A DNA stretch of 64,000 nucleotides, taken from the NCBI GenBank assembly GCA_020746105.1, contig CM036619.1, forward strand, positions 54,606,635 to 54,670,634, in the 5' to 3' direction. The position numbers and the translations under genes are program-made. The DNA is from Trogon surrucura. Lineage: Eukaryota > Chordata > Aves > Trogoniformes > Trogonidae. Positions 27,465 to 38,900 of the stretch are shown here, in pieces. The notes under the pieces were generated by a model. The model did no database searches and was not told where the DNA came from. It worked only from the letters and a program-made list of their open reading frames with translations. Within the stretch, counting starts at the first letter, position 1, and the number at the start of each line of letters is the position of its first letter.

Positions 27465-27968
27465 CGAGACCCCATCTGGAATATTGTGTCCAGTTCTGGG
27501 CCCCTCAGTTCAAGAAAGACAGGGAACTGCTGGAGAGAGTCCAGCACAGGGCAACTAGGATGATTAAGGGAGTGGAGCATCTCCCTTATGAGGAAAGGCT
27601 GAGAGAGCTGGGGCTCTTTAGTTTGGAGAAGAGGAGACTGAGGGGTGACCTCATTAATGTTTACAAATATATCAAGGGTGAGTGTCACGAGGATGGAGCC
27701 AGGCTCTTCTCGGTGACAACCAATGATAGAACAAGGGGTTCCGCTTAAACTCGAGAAGAAACTTCTTCTCAGTGAGGATGACGGAACACTGGAACAGGCT
27801 GCCCAGAGAGGTTGTGGAGTCTCCTTCTCTGGAGACATTCAAGACCTGCCTGGACACGTTCCTGTGTAGCATAATCTAGGCATTCCTGCTCTGGCAGGGG
27901 GATTGGACTTGATGATCTTTCGAGGTCCCTTCCAATCCCTAACATTCTGTGATTCTGTGATTCTGTGA
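27465..27968 (+). mobile_element. CR1 LINE, 5'-truncated, same young subfamily as 45320-47053
   Basis: It follows 46530-47050 closely, with few substitutions. One block of about 28 bp, present near 46803-46831 in the longer copy, is missing here; this destroys the C-terminal ORF2 frame. It ends in three ATTCTGTG-type octamers. It encodes only the ORF2 tail downstream of the polymerase domain. Confidence 0.93.
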
Positions 27969-28257
27969 ACAAGAGATGCAATAACAAAAGGGGTTTTTAG
28001 CTAAATCAAGGAAAAATAGCCTCAGATATGCTGGAACACAGAGATTAAAATAAGACTACAGGACTGTTCCAAGATTCTTTTCTCAAGCATTTTTTTCAGA
28101 GCAAGAATAAAAGGCGATCTTGAGAGACAACAGTACAGGTTAATCAGAGTAAGAAAAAAAGTTGGCAAACCCTCCAAACCAACCAAACAGTGGAGATTAT
28201 CTTGCAGACTTCAGCACATTCTTGTATTATAAGGAAAAGGAGAAAAGGTTGAAGGCA

Positions 28258-28842
28258 TGTGCTGGTTTTGGCTGTGGTAGAGTTAATTCTCTTCACAGTA
28301 GCTGGCATGGACTAGGTTTAAATTTGTGCTGGAAACAGTGTTGATAGCACAGGGATGTCTCTGCTACTGCTGAGCAGCACTTACACATTGTCACGGCCTT
28401 TTCTGCTCTTCATACCACCCCACCTGTGAGGAAACCGGAGGTTCACAAAAAGTTGGGAGGAGACACATCAAGGACAGCTGACCCCAGGTGACCAAAGCAA
28501 TATCCCAGACGTATGATATCATGCTCAGCATATAAACCTGGGGGAAGAGGAAGAAAGGTGGGGGACACATGTTCACAGTGATGACTTCCCAAGTCACTGT
28601 TAGGTGTGATGGAGCCGTGCTCTTCCGGAGATGGCTGAACACCTGCCTGCCTATGGGAACTGGTGAATGGATTCCTTGTTTTGCTTTGCTTCTGTGTGTG
28701 GCTTTTGCTTTACCTACTGAACTGTCTTTATCTCAACTCATGAGTTTTCTCACTTTTCCAATTCTCTCACCCATCCCACCAACTGCAGAGTGAACGAGCA
28801 GTTGTGTCAGGCTGAGTTACTGGTTGGGGTTAAACCATAACA
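28258..28842 (+). mobile_element. Solo LTR, about 585 bp, avian ERVL-like
   Basis: Begins TGTGCTGGTTTTGGCTG and ends TTAAACCATAACA. This is a common avian LTR type that I recognise from its U3 ('GTTAATTCTCTTCACAGTAG') and its U5 ('TCTTTATCTCAACTC'). A TATAAA box lies at 28531-28536. The flanks AGGCA (28253-28257) and AGGTA (28843-28847) are a 5-bp target duplication with one mismatch. No internal retroviral region is present. Confidence 0.9.
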
Positions 28843-28847
28843 AGGTA

Positions 28848-29889
28848 CAAGTCAAGTTACAGAAGCAGAGGTGCCAATTTGGCCTTGAAGAAAATGTTTT
28901 TTTCTGAGACCAGATACCCCTAAGTGTGATCTTCAAATCCAAATTATTTTTTTTAGAGTAATGTGTTTGTTTTCCTGCCTGGTAGCGAACATCAAGCAAA
29001 GACTGGTCTGGTTTGTTTCCTTTTGGGGGTGGGGTGGGGTTGGTTGCTTTCATTTAATTAGGAAAAAAAAACCCAAACACTAACACAACTCCACCCAAGG
29101 AGGCACTTGTTTAGTGCTCCATCTGATGGAGGAATATTTCCACTCAGATAGAAGCCCTGTGTCTTCTGCAGAATTTTAGTCCTTGGATCCTGACTTGAGA
29201 CATGCTGCTTTCTCATCCATCAAGGTCTTTTGAGCACAGTGATGAGCAGGCTGTCATCTGTCTCAAACACAGATATTTGAAGCCAGCTTTAGCAAGCAGA
29301 AGGAAGAGTTTGTGTACGTTCTGAGCTGAAACAGCTCTTGACTTCCTGGCATCCCAGTGTCTCAAGTGCTGAAGAAATGCAAAAATTTGCAGTCTCATAC
29401 TCTTTCACTCAGTTACCAGAGGGAAACATGACACTGGGCTAATTTCTTTAAACCTAAGGATGATGCAAGGATGCACCAAGTCCCTTGCACCTCTGGTATC
29501 TCAGATATGTCTGTTTTGTGGATCTCGATTTGACTGCTGTCTGGAAGTGAATACACAAAAATAAACAAACGTATGAGGTCAAGAGAAGATCCACAAAAGC
29601 AGCACAGAACTGAGTGTTACTTTCCCAAGCAGTGTACCTTCCGTTGCTCCCTGTACATTTCAGTGATCTAGGCAGAAGAAGACAAGAAGGTTCCCTGTTC
29701 CTGCCTATAGATTTAAGTCTAACGCTCAGTAAAACAGAGTGGCTGTATAAATGTACCTATAATTCTGGGAAATACAACATGAGGAATTACAAGATCTGAC
29801 AACAGGTTTTACTTAAGGCTTACTTAAGGTTGTTGGACTGCACACACAGAAACTTCTTCAGCTGGTGGAGTACCAAATTCTTCGATCCT
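28848..29889. other. Intergenic, nothing recognised
   Basis: Includes a G-rich stretch at about 29023-29042 with only three long G runs, and otherwise plain unique sequence between the LTR and the next CR1. Confidence 0.5.
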
Positions 29890-30318
29890 ATTAGGGCCAT
29901 GAAGATGATCAGTCCACTGGAGCACCTCTCCTGTGAGGACAGGCTGAGAGAGTTGGGGTGGTTCAGCCTGGAGAAGGCTTAAAATCAAGGACTTAAAGTG
30001 GGTGACACAGGAAAGATGGGGAGGGACTCTTTATAAAGGAGTGCAGTAATAGGACAAGGGGTAATGATTTTAACCTGAAAGAGGGTAGATTTAGATTAGA
30101 TATTAGGAAGAAAATTTTTCCTGTGACGGTGGTGAGGCACTGGAACAGATTGCATAGAGAAGTTGTGCATGCCCTCTCCCTGAAAGTGTTCAAGGCCAGG
30201 ATGGACGGGCCTTTGAGCAACCTGATCTACTAGAAATTTTCCTTGCCCATGATGGGTGGGTTGGAACTACATGATCTTTAAGGTCCCTTCCAACTCAAAC
30301 CATTCCAGGATTCCATGG
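29890..30318 (+). mobile_element. CR1 LINE, 5'-truncated 3' fragment (older subfamily)
   Basis: Recognised from 'GGACAGGCTGAGAGAGTTGGGG', 'TTAGATTAGATATTAGGAAG', 'GGTGAGGCACTGGAACAG' and the terminal 'AAGGTCCCTTCCAACTCAAACCATTCC'. The octamer tail is badly eroded. About 40-50 bp after 29980 is replaced by unrelated sequence, so there was an internal deletion. Confidence 0.9.
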
Positions 30319-33300
30319 CTGTGTTCTTACCACCATAGTTATTCAGATAGGAAAGTCTGCTCTTCTAATACAGTGAGTAAAAACCAAACCAAATATGCAG
30401 TCTATCTGAAGTCAGCTGGACCTGATAATCTGTCTCAAGTCAGGAAAAGCCAGGTCCCAGGAACAGCTTTTGCCCTGGAGTGAAATATTAAAGATCACCT
30501 CTTTATGAGTAATCCCTCAGCAAGAAAGGGCAAGGAAGCACTGGCTAACACAGTTGTCCTCCTTGGAAATAAACACAACTGCAAGCTGTGGAAAAGGGTC
30601 AATATCCCACCAGTGAGGCAAAGAAGATGTATTATCTTCACTTTCCGTGTGCTGGAGGCAGATGGCCTTCATAGTTAATCTTGTAGCTGAGGATTTTCAG
30701 AATGATCTGTCTCATGTGAAAGAAATGAGGAGAAATAGCATTAGAAGGAAGTATGTTTTCTAAGCAAACACGTGTCAAGTGCATCCACTATAGCAACTGG
30801 AGACAGGGTCCTAACCTTCTGGGATGCCTGTGCACACAGGAACGAATGTGTGCAAAGAACAGCAGCTATTCCCTCCCTAGGGCAGGAGCAAACTGTGTCC
30901 CTGCCAAAGGACACAGTTCAAAGTCCATAGACATAAGGAGGTAACATTAAAATTTTCAGAACAATACAGTAGTTCTCATTATCCACCTCATTACAAAGCA
31001 AGCAATTACAGTCTTCCCTATCTGATGTTTCTAAATATGTTTTGACTCTGAAAACAGACATGGAACATATCCTTACAGCTACCAGGAGTGTCTTACTCTA
31101 ATATTTTAGAAACAGTTTAGGTGGGTTCAGTTTCTAGCTTGTGTAAGAATTGATTTTCTCTTTCTGTACAAGCTCTACATCCAGCTACCGTCACAATGCA
31201 TGTGAATGATGTATCTGCCCCATGTGGCCCCCTGCTGTATGCAACTGTGGGGGGGTAACAACACAAAGCACCACCACAACAAAAAAAATCCCACACTTCC
31301 TTTTCTTTAGAACATTATTTATTGTTGCTCCTCACCTTTAGTGAAAGAAAAGACAAAAGCCACAACACAATGGAATGTGTAATTCCACGGAGGTTCTAAC
31401 CAAGATCAAATTAAACATAAACTGTTGTTGTTTTACTGTTAAAAATATCAAGCTCATATAACAAAATTCAAGTAGCAAGTCACTGGAGGAAAAGTTATTA
31501 AAAAAAGAAAAGCTGCTTATGCTAATTAAACAGGGAAAATCTGCTTGGCAGAAAAGAATAGCTTAGATGCAAAAGCATTTAAAATATGTATCTATTTCTT
31601 GGTGTTTCCCAGAGTGCTCAAACACAGCTGGTATGTGTGTTTGTCCATTCAGTCTTAAAGATTAAAGAAATTAATTGTTGGTCATGTTGACTAAATCCAG
31701 AGAAGATACAGTGGTCTTTAAAAACAAAAGCCCATGTGCATCCACCAGGTTTCGTGAATGAAGCTCTAGAAACAAAGAAAATAGACCTTACTTCTGCTCC
31801 CTTTGAAGGGCAGGATGCAGCACAAATTAAAACCCTGTAAGGCCTCAGAGAACACCTTCATCCTGGAAAACCCAAAACAGGGGGAAAGATTCTGCCAGGG
31901 CTAATCATGAGGCATCAACAGCCAATGCATCCATTGGAAACTAGACTCTGTCAGTACTGCTGTTCATTCCTGATTGAATGTCAGGTGAGGAAGATATTAC
32001 CAACAGCTTGTTTTTTCCCCCTCCTACAAAGTCTTTTAACAAGTTGATCCCTGTGTTGTATGAACCCACTGAGAGAAATCAGGATATGCCAATATTTAGG
32101 TTTTTGTTAAATTAATTTCTTCTCAGACCTGAGTGGGTGACCAAGAGACTTAGAGTGAATCCCACAGTCTTTTATGAATTTATTCTACTTCCTCTTATCC
32201 TTTCCCTTTATTTAAACTTTCTAGAAAAGCTTTCATTAATGACACATTAACCTCTGTATTTGGACATATTTAAAGAACTGCAGCATATTTCATGGTAGTC
32301 ATGTTGAGAATAGCTACATATATACTTACTATGTTAGACATACTACATTCTGAGATACTTAGAAAAGTCACCAAAAAAAAATAGATACGAGTAGAGACTG
32401 TAAGATTTTTACATGCACTGTTTTCTATTAAGTAAATATTCAAGGATTTCCAACTCTTAAAAATAATATTATCACAGAATGCTTTTATTTTTCTGAAATT
32501 GAAAATTTAAGATGGCTTTTTCCAAGTTACTTTAATTTTATTCAGACCAGGGATTTTCAACATAACTGCACAGAACCAAAACCCCTATGAACAGTGGTAC
32601 CTAGTAACCTCTTACAACATCTTGCTGTGGCCACGTGAATTTCCATTTAAGTCTTGCTGCTTCATTACCTTACAAAGAACAGCACAAGTATGGTAATATG
32701 AATGTGATAATCAACCTGAAAGAAAACATAGCAAGCACAGTGCAGGATAGCCATAGACACTTGACTCTTCTTCATGAAAGGAGTTGTGATAAATATACTT
32801 CCTATGTTCGTGTATCCTTCTACTTAAAACTTGTAAGTGCTAAAAAGGTAGTTCATTTTAAATACATAGACACCATTCTGATTGTCTTGTATTTTTAAGA
32901 TACAAATTATTGTGCTGAATAATGCATTCATTCCTCCTTATCAGCACATTGCTTGGTTCATAAGATTTTCTAGTGAATCTGAAAATTGCTTCCCTTCCTT
33001 TGACAAGAAAGAAAAGAGACATGTAAGGTATTGAGATTTTCTTTAAGAGTTTTTTATTTGTAATCAGACCTGCATCACACCTGTATTAATTTCTATAGTC
33101 TGTACTTCCTCTAGAAAATATAATCTGACAGTGAAGATGCCAAAAATACCTGCTTTCACCATGTAGTAAGCATATAACAAGCCAAGGGTAAGGTTTTCTT
33201 TTGTGCAGTTCTCTCACATGCAGTACAGATCTCAACTACATATCCTGGATGCAAGTGGGGTGCAGAACACCCTTATTGACTAAGGAATATTAATTGCATG

Positions 33301-33636
33301 CCTAAATTTAGGGACATATATTATAGGTAGGAGACATATTATTTGGCTTTCAGGAAAAACTACACTATCTAAGCTACAGGATTTGTTTTCCCTTGATAGG
33401 AGACCATAGAAAACTTCCTCAAGGCTCTGTTAGGCTCTTCCTGCCACATTGTCTTTCCAAGATACTGGACTTCTGACAGCACTGAAAATGATGGGCATAA
33501 TTCAATGGTTGAGTAATACTGTGTCTAAAAGGGCTAGGTCAGTAAAGGGATATTGTAGAAGAGTGTAGTTGGACCATGAGTGGAATAGGGTCATAAGAAG
33601 CAGTGGCAAAAGCCTGGATTCACTGGCTGGCCTTTG

Positions 33637-33678
<42 letters not shown>

Positions 33679-35763
33679 TTGGACATGCAAGCAAGTTTTA
33701 GAACTACAGGAAGATTCTTTAAAATAATCCCCAAGAACATAAAAAAAGACATGTTGTAAATTTCTGGGGACAAAAAGCATTAAAAACTGTAGAAAAATCC
33801 CAAAGAAATTGGTATTTTACTGTTCTATAGCTCTTCTTCCTACAGCCACTGTAGGTGAGTCCATGGTAAACAATTTGCACCACAGATTCTCTCCAACAGG
33901 GCTGGTCTTCCTCATCCACTAGACTTGCCTTCCCATCTGGTTCAGAATTGAAATTTTACTTGTGATGAGTTTTCTTAGGCTCTCAGAAAGCAAAGGTGCA
34001 AAGAGTGATTAGAAAAAAGCTCCATCTGAACCAAAAGTCAGCTGATGAAAAAGCTAATGGTAAGAAAGTTGTTACTATGACACACACATGCTTCAAGACC
34101 AAACTTCTTTCACCTTCCAAAGTTTGCTTGGCTGAAGAAATTCACCCAGTGTCTATAGAAATGAATCGACTGTGTACTTGTAATTCAAGTCAGTTTTCAT
34201 TATTAGAGGATTTAGAACTGTAACCATGTTGAATTCTTCTTTGCATTTTTAAGTGAAAGAAGATTGAGCTTAATCATTAACTGGCATGAGTCAGTGTTCT
34301 TATTTTTGTATTTCTTTTTTTTGTTAAAAAAGGAACCAAGCAGATTTCAAAGGCTTAATACTACAGTATGTGGCTACTCATGACTAAGCCTCCAGTCATG
34401 GGAAAGAATTCTGAAATTGGTTAACACAAGCAGTAAGACAGAGTAAATAATAGCCAATTACTTCATCCAAAGTTTCTTTGAGAATCATCTGAGTAGAAAA
34501 GCAATTGCTAAAGTTTGTCTCCCTCTTTGCAGACCCTGTGCATCTGCTCCTCTGTATTTCTAGGTGTATTACTAAAGAATTCAGTTGAAGCAGAGCTACA
34601 AGCTATTTCTAGAATTAAATATACTGTTATTCATTACAGATGTATAATAGTGCAATCATCATTACAGTAAAGGCGCACAAAAGTGAAAGCTATATTTATT
34701 TAATTTGTATTTTCAGAAACATCATGGATTTCTTCAGCTATATAGAGAAGCTAAAGGATAAGTTCTATATTACCAGCTTAAAGCAGTGCTATTTCAAGGA
34801 AACCTATGGAACAAATGTAAATATCTAAAGTCATTTTACGCCCAGCAGGTGAGAAATATCTACCATGACAAAACTCAGACATGGTATATTTCCATCCTTC
34901 AAGATAGTAATAAATCCAAACTCTCTTTTTTTAAGCAACTCCAGTCTTCACTTTCTGTAGATCAAGCCCCAGCACAGTTGCAAAACTGAAGGAGAAGCTG
35001 GCAAACTCCGTATCAGTATCACAGTTTCTTTTCTTTTAATATTAAGAAAATTCAAATAGTTGAGGCACAAGTGATTCTTACACGGAAGTATAGAAGTAGG
35101 TCAAACACATAGACTAAAACTTCAGTTAAACTTAGGTTAAAAAAGACATAGATTGTAGGTCTATGATCACAGTCATAGATCACAGTCACTGCAGTCTTAC
35201 TGAATTGCTTCCCTCCCCTCCTCAAGATGAGAAAAAGAAAGCGGTTCACGGAGTTTACCAAATCCACTTTATACTTCCATTTCACACAGTCCATGTTTAA
35301 TCAAAGCAAAGTACAAACTCGTGCTTCAAGTCAGCCTGCAAGCATTCTGCTACACTCAACAGTAAACTGTTTCTTCGATGAAGATAGCCTCAGTGAACCC
35401 ATTCACTCAAAGGAGAGTTCATCCAGCTGAACTGACATAAACATTGCACGCAGAACTTACATGAAAGTGCACTGACAACAAGCTTTTGAGAATAAGTCCA
35501 TACCATAAGAGTTTGTGCTTCAAACTACTTTTATAGCTATGGTTACTGTTTCTGTTAAGAGGCACTGCATAAATATGAAGTTAGTCATCTAATGCACTTA
35601 ATATTTCTCAGCTGAGGACTATTGCAGCTTTACCCTATGTCTAGGTGTGATTATACTTTGGTTTGCTTTACAACAGTAACATTGCACTAGCAACACAGCT
35701 GATACTAAAGAGAAGGCTTGAAAATACTGCAGACTGTAGGGTTGAAAAAAGCAATCCACTCCT
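30319..35763. other. Downstream flank of AKAIN1, including its 3'UTR
   Basis: The AKAIN1 3'UTR must begin at 35763 and run to lower coordinates, but its end is not clear. The first polyadenylation-type hexamers on the gene strand are ATTAAA (35035-35040) and AATAAA (34695-34700). Farther down is unique AT-rich sequence with the A35 run. Confidence 0.5.
33642..33676. repeat. A35 homopolymer
   Basis: A run of 35 A on the plus strand, with no interruption and no recognised retroposon beside it. Such length is prone to slippage and assembly error. Confidence 0.95.
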
Positions 35764-35954
35764 TTACTTCTTTTCATGCTTCTTGGTTAATTTTCCTCTT
35801 TCTAGCTGGAGGCTTGTACTGCTGTTTGTTCGTTTTTCCTTTTGCTGGCTCTCCTGGGAAACTTGCTGCACTGCTCGGAGGATAGCAGTCTGCACAATCT
35901 GCTTGCTGGCGTTCTGCAACTTAACTTCATCTTGCTCCGACCCTGGCTTCTCAC
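35764..35954 (-). CDS. AKAIN1: AKAIN1 second and last coding exon
   Basis: The exon carries 188 coding bases plus a TAA stop at 35766-35764. The acceptor reads TTCTGGCAG|GTGAGAAG on the minus strand, after a pyrimidine-rich tract. An open frame continues upstream through the acceptor to about 36048, but that part is intron: it does not resemble AKAIN1, and exon 1 supplies the real N-terminus. The exon encodes the RII-binding helix and the basic tail. Confidence 0.93.
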
Positions 35955-38900
35955 CTGCCAGAACCAAATGACAAAGAAAGGGAACAAAGCATTTGCGGCT
36001 ACTGTGTGAATACTTGAAGGACAAGAAAAAAGGAGGGGAAAAAACCATCCCACAGACTACTTGGGAACAGTTTATTACATCGGAAACATGCTAATACAGA
36101 AGACAATGAAGTAGGGTGGAAAGTGCCTCCGTGTGCTTAGCACTACAGGACTGAATGAAAGGAGAGACTTTGAGTCATGCAGCTCGGTCACCCACTTCCC
36201 AGCTCTGGGGACAGCTGTGGCTTCACAGCTGAAACAATCTCAGCTGCATTTTGCATTGAGACAGGGAAGGAGGGTTTTTTCATCCAGCTGTGAATCATAT
36301 CCTTTTTGACTTGAGCTATGCTGCTGGATGGGGAATTGGACTTCATTTTGCAAGCTTGACATGTACTGCCTAACCATCCTACAGAGAAAAAAGCTGTTTC
36401 ATTAACATTTCTATTTACTTTTACTTCAGATTAAAAGCCCTCATCCATCAAATTCCAATTTGACTTTAAGGTACAAAATTTTGTAGGTATCACTTTGTTA
36501 ATCCTTAGCTGCATTTGCAAAAACATTTGCAAAAGCATTCCAAATGCTCAGATTGCTATAGGTAAAACAGAAAAAAACCCAACAAAACACATTGTCTATA
36601 GTAACCTGACAAACATGTATTTCTTATGTGACACTTCCTTGTTTTGCCAAAGCATTAAAATCCTGACAAAAACAAAGTAATGTAGTGTGTGTATTCACAT
36701 TTGATAATGAAGATTTGTTTATGTTAAAAGCTTTCTCTTTTTAACTATTTTGATTCCTAACACAGATGATGACTTGGAAGGACAATAAAGAATGCTGCAT
36801 AATGTTTGATCTTGATACAAAAAAAATAATTCTGAACTAAGGTGATGTAAAGCAATATATTGGCATTTAGGAAAATGTGGATTTGTTTGCTAATTGAAAT
36901 GCTTTAGGTTCTTATTTACTTCACTCTTCTATGAAGGAAGGCTGAGAGAGTTTGGGTTGTTGAGCCTGGAAAAGAGAAGTTTCTGTGGAGATCTTACTTC
37001 AGCCTTTCAGTGTATAAAGGAGGTTTATAAGAAAGACGGAGACATTTTACCAGGGCCTGGAGTGACAGGACAAGGGGCAAGGGTTTTAAACTGTAAGAGG
37101 GTAGATTTAGATTAGAGATAAGGATGAATTTTTTTACATTAAGTGTGGTGAGACACTGGAACAAGTTGCTCAGAGAAGCTGTTGATGCCCCTTCTGGAAG
37201 TGTTCAAGGCCAGGTTGGATGGGCCTTTGAGCAACTTGGTCTAATGGAAAGTGTCCCTGCCCACGGCAGGGGAGTTGGACTAGATCATCTCTGAAGGTCC
37301 TTTTTGACCTAAACCATTCTGTGATTCCATGATCTGTGAGACCAAAACAACCACTAGCAAAATTATAAAAGCTTACTCTGGGAGAAAGAAATAATTCATT
37401 ATCTTCTGTATTTCTTTGAAAAGACTTAAAAAACCATACTTGTTTCATGTTCATATTATACATTTTCTGGCTTAAGGTAAAATACAAATGTGTTTTTTTC
37501 AATGGAAAATTTTTTTAAAAACCCCAAACCCTGCAACTGTACTGAGATGACAAAGTCTGTCTACAATTAAGAGGTTAAAAACACAAAAATATCAAAAACA
37601 TGTTTTTAGCTGTAAAAGCTGACTGAATGGAATCACTTGAATTCTTGGCACAATCAGCTTCCCTGATTCAGTTTGTTCCACTCCTCAGCATTTGAAATGA
37701 AGTTTTTTTAGAGTAAAACTCAATGTTACTTAACAGTAAAGTGCAGTATTTCCTTCTTCTTCAGAAATGAACTCACTTTCTATTACACAATGAATTAGTC
37801 TTCTTGTTGGGCTGAAAAAGATCAGCCAACTTAGCTGATGTTCAAAAGATAATATATTAAGAAAAGCATGGATAAACATGAAACTGTAAATTCAAATGAG
37901 TATGTTGGATGGACTATGAGGTTATATGAAATGTGAAAAATTTGCCAACCTTTATAGCCATAAAAAATACAAGAATTTATTGTTAAAAAACATACCCTAC
38001 TGCCATTAAGCACATTGCTGTGGAAATTACTCAGTTTTCTTTCCTTAGGGATGTTTTATTATTTGCTTGATTCTTGCCACTTAATTTACAAAATCTGAAC
38101 TTTCAGTATTTTTACACAGGAAGGTCATCCACTACAATACCCAGTTGGATAAAAAGGATACTTTCCCAGTCATTTTCTACCTGAGTTTTTCAGCTGTTTA
38201 TTGTGGAGCAAAGTAGCCTAAAGCACCACTCTGATAAATAAAACCTAGATTACCTTTGCCCAACTTTATGTCATTAGATGATTCTTTTATTTGCTGTGAA
38301 AACAAACCATGAACAGAGAACCCAAAAAACTCTTAAGTACTTCTGCCCTGCCTCTGATGGTTTAGATATGCACAGAAAGGAAACAAGGCAGCTCAGACAC
38401 ACTCTTAACAATTTTACATCTGTGTAATACAGTTACGGTGGTAGTAACCCAGGTAACAACAGCTAATTGACTTTGGAAACAAAGAGAGTCAAAGATGCTG
38501 GCCTGGGGTGATGTGACCAGTGAGACCATTGCCAGCTTATGTTGACCACCCAAACCAGAAAGCAACAGTGAAACTAACACTGTGTAGAGGTCTGAGCCTG
38601 CATTGGGACCATTATGTGTAGGAGCTGGACTGCCAGGCAGGATTCAGACATGTTGAACAGTCAGACATGAACATCCAGCTTCCCTGGGTGTGTGATGTCC
38701 ATTACAGCTGGCCTACCTGGACGTGATCCTGGGCAAACGGTTCTCGGTTACCCTACCTGAGCAGGAGTTGGACAAGATGGCCTCCAGAGGTCCCTTCCAG
38801 CCTCAGACTTTCTATGTTCCTGTGGTTCTAGCTGGTGAGCCTGCCATAGAATCATAGAACGTTAGGGGTTGGAAGGGACCTCGAAAGATCATCTAGTTCA

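Noticed and set aside
29020..29045. Possible G-quadruplex (GGGGGTGGGGTGGGG)
   Set aside because: Only three runs of three or more G, so it does not meet the usual four-run pattern.
31228..31241. CTCF-like motif on the minus strand
   Set aside because: Only about 11 of 14 core positions match.
35955..36048. Upstream extension of the AKAIN1 exon 2 frame to an earlier start
   Set aside because: The sequence before 35954 is a polypyrimidine tract and acceptor, and the conserved N-terminus is supplied by the exon at 51811-51826.
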